NCBI GenBank assembly: GCA_044227705.1
Contig: JBGAWE010000221.1
Coordinates: 1 to 7,836 of the forward strand
Length of the DNA stretch: 7,836 nucleotides
Origin: JANOQP01 sp044227705
GTDB lineage: Bacteria > Bacteroidota > Bacteroidia > Chitinophagales > Saprospiraceae
Direction: 5' to 3'
Position 1 is the stretch's first letter, and every line of letters starts with the position of its first letter. The translations under genes were made by a program, and so were the position numbers. The notes beneath the pieces were generated by a model. The model had not been told where the DNA came from. It was given only the letters and a program-made list of their open reading frames with translations, and ran no database searches. Of this stretch, positions 1 to 7,412 are shown piece after piece.

Positions 1-1374
1 ATCCTCCAGATCGGGAAGGACAAGCGGGAGGTGAAGGTCAAGTTGCGGCGGCTGAAGGGCAAGTGCGCCAGCGGCGACTGCTCCACCGGGCGCGGCGTTT
101 GGGACGAGCCGGACGCGCGCTACGAGGGCGATTTTGTCAAAGGAAAGTTCGAAGGAAAGGGCATCATGTCCTACTTGAGCGGCAACCGCCACGAGGGCGG
201 CTACCGGGCGGGCAAGCGCGAGGGCGAGGGGAAGTTTTTCTTCGCCACCGGCACGGTCTACGAGGGGCATTTTTCCAACAACAACTTCAACGGAAAAGGG
301 ACTCTGAAATACAAGACCGGCGAGACCTACGAGGGCGAGTTCGTCGACGACGAGCGCACGGGCGAGGGCGTGGCCACCTGGCCCAACGGCGACCGCTACG
401 AGGGTCTCTGGGCATCCGACCTGCGCAACGGGCAGGGCCTGATGACCTACGCCGATGGCTCGAAGTACGACGGCAACTGGAAGGACGGCAAGCGCGACGG
501 CTTCGGCCGGATGACCTCCTTCGAGGGCTGGCAGTACGAGGGCTACTGGTCGAACGACCTGCGGCACGGCTTCGGCAAATTGCGCATGAAGGGCGGGCGG
601 CGCGTCGAGGGCAACTTCCAGAACGACGAGCTGCCCCTCGATGCAAAGGCCGCGATGGAAGCGGAAAGCAAGTCCGCCGCCGTGCCCGTCGAATTGAGCC
701 AAGGGGGCGGTGGCATGACGGCCTCCAACAACGAGACCCGCAGCATCGTCGAGCAGAGCGCGGCCATCAGCGAGTTCCTGCGGGCCGGCAACAAGGACAA
801 GCCGAAAAGGAACAGTTCCCCCACGAAAGACTCGCCCGCCGAGCCAGCAGCCGCACCCAAATCGGCCAGCTACCTGCGGCCCGGCGGACTGAAAGACCTC
901 CCCAGTTCATCGAACAGAAAGATGCCCGTGCCCGGCTCGCGCAACGGCGGCGACCTGCGGCTGCGGCAGGTGAAGGTCATCGACGGCTTCTTCGACAACG
1001 CCGCTGCCGCCGACACTTGGCTCGTCGACAACTCGCGCATCACCGACCCGAAGGAACGAGCCGACAACCTTCGCGGCCTCTCCACGATGGCCTCGACCTG
1101 GGCCGCGAGCGCGAGGAACAACATCGAGAACTTCTCGAAAGACCTCGAATTGCCCGCCCGCGAAAAGGCGGCAGAGGCATGCGACAAGTTCCTCGTCTTC
1201 AACAGCCAGATGGCCGACAAGTACGGCCGCCTCGCCAGCCTTCTCGCCAACGACGCAGCGCACGGCGACGGCACGGCCAACACGCCAGAAATCAAAAAGG
1301 CACGGCGCGACATCGTCGACCTGTGGCCGCTGCACGAACAGGCGTACACAGCGGCACGGAACTTGTTCCTGTGA
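1..1374 (+). CDS. MORN-repeat protein with helical C-terminal domain (5' end outside window)
   Basis: The frame is open from base 1 to the TGA at 1372-1374. A GTG at 31 could start translation, but the ten codons before it read smoothly into the protein (ILQIGKDKRE), so I treat the gene as 5'-truncated by the window. Bases 121-636 encode eight MORN units (YEGxW/F...GxG), each opening at exact 23-residue spacing; a degenerate half unit precedes them around CASGDC. After the repeats comes an A/S/P/K-rich linker (about 640-950). The last ~135 residues (about 961-1374) look helical and rich in A, N, D and K; I do not recognise this domain. MORN repeats form extended beta-hairpin arrays in proteins often tied to membranes or to protein contacts, but the function here is unknown. 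There is no sign of catalytic residues, and no signal peptide can be judged because the N-terminus is missing. The frame is intact, unlike most other genes here. It stands alone before a strong terminator. Confidence 0.85.
   Translation: MLQIGKDKREVKVKLRRLKGKCASGDCSTGRGVWDEPDARYEGDFVKGKFEGKGIMSYLSGNRHEGGYRAGKREGEGKFFFATGTVYEGHFSNNNFNGKGTLKYKTGETYEGEFVDDERTGEGVATWPNGDRYEGLWASDLRNGQGLMTYADGSKYDGNWKDGKRDGFGRMTSFEGWQYEGYWSNDLRHGFGKLRMKGGRRVEGNFQNDELPLDAKAAMEAESKSAAVPVELSQGGGGMTASNNETRSIVEQSAAISEFLRAGNKDKPKRNSSPTKDSPAEPAAAPKSASYLRPGGLKDLPSSSNRKMPVPGSRNGGDLRLRQVKVIDGFFDNAAAADTWLVDNSRITDPKERADNLRGLSTMASTWAASARNNIENFSKDLELPAREKAAEACDKFLVFNSQMADKYGRLASLLANDAAHGDGTANTPEIKKARRDIVDLWPLHEQAYTAARNLFL
121..672 (+). 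repeat. Eight tandem MORN repeat units, 69-bp period
   Basis: Units open at bases 121, 190, 259, 328, 397, 466, 535 and 604, exactly 69 bases (23 codons) apart. The first residues are YEGDF, HEGGY, YEGHF, YEGEF, YEGLW, YDGNW, YEGYW and VEGNF. A GxG signature follows in the middle of the first seven units (for example EGKG, TGEG, HGFG). The eighth unit is incomplete and fades into the linker near base 640. The repeat is at protein level; the DNA copies have diverged considerably. Confidence 0.9.
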
Positions 1375-1401
1375 AGAGGTTTGAGAAATGGTGAAAGGTG
1401 G

Positions 1402-1438
1402 AACGGCGCGGTGGGCAACCATCGCGCCGTTTTCTTTT
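1402..1438 (+). terminator. Intrinsic terminator after the MORN gene
   Basis: A 13-bp stem pairs 1402-1414 with 1419-1431. Twelve of the pairs are Watson-Crick and one is a G-U wobble. The stem closes on a GCAA tetraloop (1415-1418) and runs into a T-rich tract, TTTTCTTTT, at 1430-1438. It lies 27 bases after the MORN stop codon and about 100 bases before the permease ATG, so it should separate the two transcription units. Confidence 0.88.
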
Positions 1439-1488
1439 CCAAAATAGCCCTTGCTCGGCACCCGTCGCAACTTTCTGCGAAGCCTGTA

Positions 1489-1496
1489 TACCTTCC
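1489..1496 (+). promoter_or_regulatory. Possible -7-like box upstream of the permease
   Basis: TACCTTCC partly matches the Bacteroidota -7 consensus TAnnTTTG and lies 46 bases upstream of the permease ATG, downstream of the preceding terminator. No clear TTTG -33 element is seen at the usual spacing of 19-21 bases, so this is a weak candidate. Confidence 0.2.
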
Positions 1497-1541
1497 CCGC
1501 CGAAACGTTCCGACATTTTCACCACAGACAAAATCGAGTTC

Positions 1542-3105
1542 ATGGCCAACAACCTCTTCGCAAAAAAATCCCTCGCCTCCCTCCTCGCCTCGGCCGCCGA
1601 CAGCGAGAAGGGCCTGAAACGGACCCTGACCGCCTGGAACCTCGTCGCCCTCGGCATCGGGGCCATCATCGGGGCGGGGCTTTTCGTCCGCACCGCCGCT
1701 GCCTCGGCCGAGGCCGCCGGGCCTGCGGTCACCTTGAGCTTCGTCGTGGCTGCCATCGGGTGCGCGTTCGCCGGGCTTTGCTACGCGGAGTTCGCCGCCA
1801 TGATCCCCATCGCGGGCAGCGCGTACACCTATGCCTATGCGACGATGGGCGAGCTGGCCGCGTGGATAATCGGCTGGGCGCTCATCATGGAGTACGCGCT
1901 CGGCGCGGCCACTGTCAGCATCGCATGGAGCGAGTACCTCAACAAACTGTTGGGCGGGGCGATACCCTATAATTTATGCCACTCGCCGCTCGAACACGTC
2001 AACCGAGTCGTCGGCGACCTCTCGCAATTCCCTGCCGAGCTGGCGGCGAAGGCCAAAGACGGCCTTCTCCTCCTCTCCGACTCCGAACTGGGCAGCCTCC
2101 CGTCAATCGCCAGTGTGACGGTCAGGGCATGTTCAGCCTCCCTTGCTCATCATCCTTTTGGCCCTCACCCTCCTTTTGATAAAAGGGACGCAGGAATCGG
2201 CGATGGTCGACGCCGTCATCGTCGCGCTGAAAGTGGGCATCGTCCTGATCTTCATAGCGGTCGGCTGGCAGTTCATAAAGCCGGAGAACCACGTCCCCTA
2301 TTTCATCGACCCGGCCAACCTGCCCGACGCCCTCCGCGCCGAGCACATGGGCTGGAACCGGCACGGCTGGGGCGGCGTGCTGGGCGGCGCGGCCATCGTG
2401 TTCTTTGCCTTCATCGGCTTCGACGCGGTCTCGACCGCCGCGAAAGAGGCCAAGCGGCCAGAGCGCGACATGCCCATCGGCATCCTTGGCTCGCTGGCGG
2501 TCTGCACCATTTTGTACGTCCTCTTTTCTCACGTCCTGACCGGCGTTTGCAACTGGCAGGAGTTCAAAGTCTCGGGGAAAGAGGCCTCCGTCGCCTATGC
2601 CATCTCGAAATACATGCCCGGCTACGAGTGGCTGGCGAAGGCCGAGACGCTGGCCATCCTCGCCGGTTTCAGCTCGGTCATCCTCGTGATGCTGCTGGGG
2701 CAGAGCCGCGTGTTCTACTCGATGTCGAACGACGGCCTCATCCCGCGCGTCTTCTCGGAGCTGCACCCACGCTTCCGCACGCCCTATAAGTCGAACTGGA
2801 TTCTGTTCGTGTTCGTCGGCCTGTTCGCCGCCTTCATCCCCGGAAGCCTCGCGGGCGATTTGACCTCCTTCGGGACGCTGCTCGCCTTTGTGCTGGTGAG
2901 CATCGGCGTGTGGCTGATGCGCATCCAAAACCCGGGGCAGGCGCGGCCGTTCCGCACGCCGCTGGTGCCGATCGTCCCGATTTTGGGGGCCATCATCTGC
3001 GCGGCGATGATCGTCGCGCTCGACTCGATGACGCTCAAGGCCGCCTTCGGCTGGATGGCCATCGGACTGGTGGTGTACTTCCTGTACAGCCGCCACCATT
3101 CCTGA
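1542..3105 (+). CDS. APC-superfamily amino acid permease, frame broken near 2100-2145
   Basis: This is a polytopic inner-membrane transporter of the amino acid-polyamine-organocation superfamily, closest in feel to cationic amino acid transporter (CAT/YfnA-like) permeases. The ATG at 1542 is chosen because MANNLFAKKSLASLL leads directly into the cytoplasmic stretch before helix 1. The conserved helix-1 glycine motif GIGAIIGAGLF is at residues 38-48. Helices 2 and 3 follow, then a loop (CHSPLEHVN). The second half resumes in another frame at about 2143 (LLIILLALTLLLIKG) and carries the family signature FFAFIGFDAVSTAAKEAK (about 2400-2453), then further membrane segments to the TGA at 3103-3105. 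The second-half frame meets TGA at 2116-2118, so it cannot extend upstream. A short MFSLP in the third frame just before 2143 suggests two closely spaced indels. The total of about 520 residues suits the family. Amino acid transport is a family inference; the substrate cannot be read from the sequence. Confidence 0.85.
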
Positions 3106-3139
3106 GTGCAGACGGGGGATTGACGCCGGTTCGTTTTCA

Positions 3140-3211
3140 TCAAAAAATAAAAGGCGCGAAGTCGCGGGAGGTTTGTTCAAGCTCCGCGACTTCGCGCCTT
3201 TTATTTTTTGA
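3140..3211. terminator. Perfect 28-bp inverted repeat, probable bidirectional terminator
   Basis: The arms 3140-3167 and 3184-3211 are exact reverse complements over 28 bases, with a 16-base loop. The outer part of each arm is A/T-rich (AAAAAATAAAA on the left, TTTTATTTTTT on the right) and the inner part is GC-rich (GGCGCGAAGTCGCGG). RNA from either strand therefore forms a GC stem followed by a U-rich run, as expected of a bidirectional terminator. It lies between the 3' ends of the convergent permease (ends 3105) and cysteine desulfurase (ends 3222), which supports this role. Each arm can also fold on itself (CGCG-AAGT-CGCG). Confidence 0.85.
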
Positions 3212-3221
3212 GAAAGCAGCC

Positions 3222-4372
3222 TCAAGCATGCGCCATCACGGCCTTCCGAAGCGCGACAATCCCGCGCAGCTTCTCCACCAAAAAGTCGATGTCGTCCGTC
3301 GTGTTGTAATGGGAGAAGGAGAAGCGGACGGCCTTCCGCTCCCCGTCGAAGCCGATGGCCTCGAGGACGTGCGAGCCTTTCTCTGAGCCGCTCGTAGGCC
3401 GAGCCGCCCGAGCAGGCGTTGCCGTTTATGTCGAGGTTCAAAAGGAGAAGCTCGTTACCTCGGCGAGGAAGGGAAGCTGACGGAGAGGATGGTGTAGAGA
3501 TAGTTGCCGTCCCAGTCGCCGTTGGTATCGGATGTCGTCGAATTCTTCTAAAAGCCTGTTTATCAAATAGTTGCGCACCGATTCGATGCGCGCCCGCCGC
3601 TCGTCGAGGTTGGCGACAGCGAGTTCGAGGGCCTTTGCGAGGCCGACAATCCCATAGACATTTTCGGTCCCGCCGCGCTGGTTGCGCTCCTGTGCGCCGC
3701 CGTCGATGAGCGGTTTCACGCGGTTTTCAGAGTTGATGTAGAGGAATCCCACGCCCTTCGGCCCGTGAAACCCAGGCCTGCGCCGCTCAAAACCGACCCG
3801 GTTTTGGAAACATCAATCGGCAGGTGGCCGATGGTCTGCACGGTGTCGGTGTGGAAATAGGCACCGTGCTTTCTACAAAGCTCACTCCTCGGTCGAGGTC
3901 CCGTAGGGTGCCGATTTCGTTAATACCCAGCGTGCATGAGGCTGACGAGGGTCTTTGCCGAGCCGTCTTCCAACACCTTTTCGAGGTCTGAAAAATCAAT
4001 CCGCCCGCGCTCGTCGACGGGGAGGTAGATGATTTCCACGCCCCGGTAAGCGGCCATGCTGTCGAACGAGTGGAGGCTGCAGTGTGCCCCGTGGCAGTGT
4101 CGATGATGCGGCGAACGCCGAGGTCGCGCACGGCCTGTTTGATGGCGGTGTTGTTGGCCTCCGTGCCGCCGGAGGTGAAGAATATCTCGCCGGTCGATGG
4201 GCCGATGCACTGGGCGACCGCTTTCCGCGCCGCTCGACGAGCGAGCGGACCCGCCGACCTCTGCATGGGTGCTGGACGTTGCTTGAATTGCTCGCGCGGC
4301 AGGAGTGGCACCATCAGCACGACTGGAAATGGGCGTGGTGGCGGCGTTGTCGAGATAGATTCGATGTTGCAT
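3222..4372 (-). pseudogene. Cysteine desulfurase (IscS/NifS-like, PLP-dependent), multiply frameshifted
   Basis: The family removes sulfur from cysteine to give alanine and a persulfide for Fe-S cluster assembly and tRNA thiolation. ATG is at 4370-4372 and the final TGA at 3222-3224; the span of 1151 bases (about 383 codons) fits a full-length enzyme. Family blocks appear in order but in changing frames: MQHRIYLDNAATTP, SSTHAE, RKAVAQ then GEIFFTSGGTEANN (about 4160), HCSLHSFDSMAAYRGVE, KTLVSLMHA, NEIGTLRDLD, ELCRKHGAYFHTDTVQTIGH, HGPKGVGFLYIN, QRGGTENVYGIVGLAKALEL, NGDWDGNYLYTILSVSFP, NLDINGNACSGGSA, and SEKGSHVLEAIGFDGERKAV. About ten indels are needed to join them. The lysine motif before HGPKG and the catalytic-cysteine codon in SGGSAC are both damaged. 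It follows glyA by about 25 bases, so it is probably in the same operon. Blocks between breaks are well conserved, so technical error is likely; if real, this is a recent pseudogene. Confidence 0.85.
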
Positions 4373-4396
4373 GAAATAGTGGGATGGTTGGCAGGT

Positions 4397-5679
4397 TCAG
4401 GTTGCTCGAGCTTCTTCGAATAAAGCGGGTAGTTCTTCATGAAATCATTGACCTCCCGGCGGACTGCACGATGGTGCCGCGCATCGTCGGGCCTGCTCAA
4501 AACCTCGTCAATCCATCCGACGACGCGGCGGCAGTCCGCCTCCAAAAGCCCTCGCGTGGTGATGGCCGCCGAGCCGACGCGGATGCCAGAGGTGGTCATG
4601 GCGGGCGTGGGGTCGAACGGGATCATGTTCTTGTTCACCGTGATGTCGGCCTCGCCGAGGGACTTCTCGGCCAGCTTGCCGGAGACGTTTTTGCTTCTCA
4701 AATCAATCAGCATCAAGTGGTTGTCCGTCCCGCCGCTGAAAATGGAGTAGCCGCGCTGCACAAACTCGTCGGCCATCGCGGCGGCGTTTTTCACCACTTG
4801 CTGGGCATAAACCTTCCAATCCGGCCGCAGGTTTTCGGCAAATGCGATGGCCTTCGCCGCGATGACGTGCTCGAGCGGCCCGCCCTGCATCCCGGGAAAA
4901 ACGCCGCTGTCGAGGATGCTCGACATTTTGATGGGTTCGCCCTTTTTGGTCGTCCGCCCCCACGGGTTCGGGAAGTCGCGGCCCATCATGACGATTCCGC
5001 CGCGCGGGCCACGCAAAGTTTTATGGGTTGTGGAGGTGACGATATGGCAGTGCGGGATGGGGTTGTTGAGCAACCCAGCGGCGATGAGGCCCGCCGGATG
5101 AGCAATGTCGGCGAGGAGGAGCGCGCCCACGCGGTCGGCGATTTGACGGAAGCGGGCGTAGTCCCAGTCACGCGAATAGGCCGACGCGCCGCAGATGATG
5201 AGCTTCGGCTTCTCGCGCAGCGCCGTCTCCTCGACCTTGTTCATGTCGATGCGGCCGGTCTCCTGCTCAACCCCGTAGAAGGTCGGGCGGTAGTTTTTTC
5301 CCGAAAAATTCACGGCCGAGCCGTGAGAGAGGTGGCCGCCGTGGGAGAGGTCGAAGCCGAGGATGGTGTCGCCGGGCTGGAGGCAGGCGAGGAAGACGGC
5401 GGCGTTGGCCTGCGCCCCGGAGTGCGGCTGGACGTTCGCCCAAGCGGCGCCGAACAGCGTCTTGAGCCGCTCGATGGCCAACGTCTCGACCTCGTCGACG
5501 ACCTCGCAACCGCCGTAATAGCGGCGACCGGGATAGCCCTCGGCGTACTTGTTCGTCAGGCAACTGCCCATTGCGGCGATGACGTCGGCGGAGGTGAAGT
5601 TCTCGGAGGCGATGAGTTCGAGGCCGCGCCGCTGGCGGGCAAGCTCCTTTTTGATCAGGGAGAAGACTGGGTCGTTCAT
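4397..5679 (-). CDS. glyA: Serine hydroxymethyltransferase (stop reached only after an inferred 1-base indel)
   Basis: This cytosolic PLP enzyme interconverts serine plus tetrahydrofolate with glycine plus 5,10-methylene-tetrahydrofolate. ATG is at 5677-5679, giving MNDPVFSLIKKELARQRRG, and LELIASENF is the usual N-terminal motif. YAEGYPGRRYYGG follows, then the PLP-lysine motif TSTTHKTLRGPRGG. An insert typical of Bacteroidota enzymes (NPWGRTTKKGEPIKMSS) precedes GVFPGMQGGPLEH. The C-terminal part contains TVNKNMIPFD and TTSGIRVGSAA. The family-typical end MKNYPLY falls at about 4420-4440. As given, the frame has no stop there and runs on into the downstream desulfurase. One missing base between 4420 and 4399 would bring in TGA at 4397-4399, giving about 427 residues, a normal length, and ending 24 bases before the next ATG. 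I therefore place the end at 4397. The N-terminal and central parts show no other break. Confidence 0.93.
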
Positions 5680-5760
5680 GCTGCAAATTTGGTTGGAAGA
5701 CTGCGGTTCCGGGCCGTTTTGGGCAAATTGCCGGTTTCGCGCAGCGCCGAGGCGAAGGTA

Positions 5761-5800
5761 ATTTGATTGCTGATTTGGGGTTGCCGATTGCGACTTGGGG
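5761..5800. repeat. Short imperfect tandem repeat in the glyA upstream region
   Basis: GATTGCTGATTTGGGG (5765-5780) is followed by GATTGCGACTTGGGG (5786-5800), two diverged copies with a period of about 20 bases. The tract lies between the susD terminator and the glyA start and may be simple spacer sequence. No function can be assigned. Confidence 0.4.
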
Positions 5801-5808
5801 GATTCCAG

Positions 5809-5847
5809 AAACAAAACAGGCCGCCCCCGGCAATCGGGAGCGGCCTG
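5809..5847 (-). terminator. Intrinsic terminator after susD
   Basis: Read on the minus strand, CAGGCCGCTCCCG (5847-5835) pairs with CGGGGGCGGCCTG (5829-5817) across a 5-base loop, with a single G-U wobble. It is followed by TTTTGTTT (5816-5809). The hairpin begins about 25 bases after the susD stop and should end the susC-susD transcript before glyA, which must then have its own promoter in 5680-5808. Confidence 0.88.
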
Positions 5848-5872
5848 CATGGATGGCTTTGATATTTAAAAA

Positions 5873-7394
5873 TCAATTGTAGCCGGGGTTCTGCTGCAGG
5901 TTCGGATTTGAGTCGAGGGCCTGCTGCGGTATCGGGAAGAGAACGCGGAAAGCATCGGTGACCGTCTTCTCCTGCCACGTGTCGGCGAATTTGCCGAAGC
6001 GGAGCCATAGCGAAACAAGGTCGGCGGCGGCGGCGACCCTCCCAGTACATCCGCGGCCGCGCTGCTTTTCGAGCATCTCGTCGAGCGCGGAACGGACAGT
6101 CGGCCCCACCCCGGGCCAACCGGAGGTTGTCGACCACGGTGGTCGCACCGGCCACGTCGCCCTTGCGCAGCAACGCCTCGGCCTTCATCGTGACCACGTC
6201 ACCGTAACGGAGGAGGATGTACTTCGGATACGAAAGGTGGTCGTAGTCCGGGCCGTATGGGTGATATTTAAGGCAGCGGATGCCCTTTTCGGTGCTGGCG
6301 CCCGAGAGGCGGCAATCGGTGGTAAAGGCGAGCGGGGTGCCGCCGGCACGGGAGTTCTTGATTTCGACACCAGAGTCGTTGTACTGCTGTCCGATGAGGA
6401 AGCCATAGCCGAGGCCGGAAGCGACGGAGCCATCCTTTGCACCGTCGCGGCCCCTGCGTGGGTCGGATGCGTCGAACTTGTTGTAGAAGTCGGAAAGCAC
6501 CACAAAGCCGTTCCAGCCGCTGGGCTTGTTGTCGTAGTGGAGCGTCATGTGGACGCGGTTCTGGCCCGAGCCTTCCTGCGAGGTGAGGATGATTTCCTTC
6601 GCGGCCCCACTTTGGAAGTTGGCAAAATAGTCGGCCTCCGGCGTGAACCCGTCGCCTGTCACGGCGTCACAGGCAGCGATTACTTTGTCCATGTCGGCGT
6701 TGTCGAACGAGGTGCCTTTGTAAGTGGCCTTGTTCAGGTAGAGGCGAGCGAGCAGCGCATTGGCCGCTGCCCTCGAAGCCGTGTAGTTGTCGGCAGTCGG
6801 CCCGATGACGGGCAGGTTGCCGCTGGAAATGGCCTCCGTCAGGTCTTTTTCGACCAAGTCGAACGCCTCCGAGCGGGTGTAGACTCGGGGGTTGACATCC
6901 ACGCCGTCCGTCGTGTTGCGGAAAGGCACTTGGCCGTAAAGGTCCATGATGTGCCACATGTTAAAGGCGCGCAAGAACTTGGCCTGTGCTTCCTCCGCAG
7001 GGGAGGGGTTGGAGGCCAAAATCTGGGTGCACTTGTATACGCGGGAGTTGAGTTGGTTCCACGAGCTGATGACGAAGCCGTGGCTGGCGTCCCAAGTGTG
7101 AGCATGGAGCGTCCGCCAGATGCCGTTGTCACCCCAGTCTGTGCCACGTGTAGGCCCCATCATCTCGTCGGTTGCATGCTCGGTGAGCGCGTAGATGTGA
7201 TCCTGAGCAGCGTAAGCCGACAGGTCTTTGTAGGCCGAGGCGAGCAGGTCGGTCGCGCTGGCGGGAGTGCCTCCACCTGTCCCGCTGACGATGACGGAAT
7301 CCCTCTCCTTGGGATCCAGGTCTGTGCAGGCCTGAAATCCAATCAAACCGGCACCGAAGAGCATCAGCGCGGAAAGGACTTTGAACTGATTCAT
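5873..7394 (-). CDS. SusD/RagB-family outer-membrane lipoprotein, 3' part frameshifted
   Basis: SusD-like proteins sit on the cell surface as a lid over a SusC-type transporter and bind its ligand. ATG is at 7392-7394. The signal peptide (MNQFKVLSALMLFGAG...) ends at a lipobox-like FQAC with Cys23, giving a lipoprotein N-terminus CTDLDP. Family features follow: helical repeats with AQAKFLRAFNMWHIMDLYGQ around residues 137-156, then RAAANALLARLYLNK, and KYILLRYGDVVTMKAEALLR towards the C-terminus. After NLRLARG (about 6132) the frame changes. VGPTVRSALDEMLEKQRGRG continues in a second frame, MYWEGRRR returns to the first, and DLVSLWLRFGKFADTWQEK through FPIPQQALDSNPNLQQNPGY to TGA (5873-5875) is again in the second. 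Corrected length is about 507 residues, normal for the family. The first ~420 codons are intact, so the breaks may be sequence errors. It follows susC by 17 bases, almost certainly in one operon. The ligand is unknown. Confidence 0.92.
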
Positions 7395-7412
7395 TATTAG
7401 AGATTTTTTTGT

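Noticed and set aside
63..1394. A 443-codon open frame overlapping the MORN gene in another plus-strand frame
   Set aside because: It is an arginine-rich shadow frame without motifs; the MORN frame has a perfect repeat structure.
1398..1541. Upstream extension of the permease to a start near 1398
   Set aside because: The extension would translate through the intrinsic terminator hairpin and adds residues with no permease character. ATG 1542 begins a family-like N-terminus.
2100..2150. Programmed ribosomal frameshifting in the permease
   Set aside because: I see no convincing slippery heptamer with a downstream stem at the junction, and breaks in neighbouring genes point to a general cause.
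2122..3441. A 439-codon open frame on the minus strand across the permease and the inverted repeat
   Set aside because: Most of it is antisense to the permease second half. Its only meaningful part is the short stretch after 3441 that belongs to the desulfurase (NLDINGNACSGGSA).
4384..5766. A 460-codon open frame on the plus strand
   Set aside because: It lies antisense to glyA, which has complete SHMT motifs. Its translation is rich in V, G, D, R and A with no recognisable domain, a common by-product of GC-rich coding sequence.
3787..5850. A genuine 687-residue SHMT-desulfurase fusion protein
   Set aside because: The desulfurase has its own ATG with a proper N-terminus (MQHRIYLDNAATTP) in a different frame. 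The read-through is explained by one missing base at the glyA end, and the frame also extends upstream of the glyA start into spacer.
5958..7400. A 480-codon open frame on the plus strand
   Set aside because: It is antisense to susD, whose signal peptide, lipobox and family motifs are clear. It shows no protein family features.
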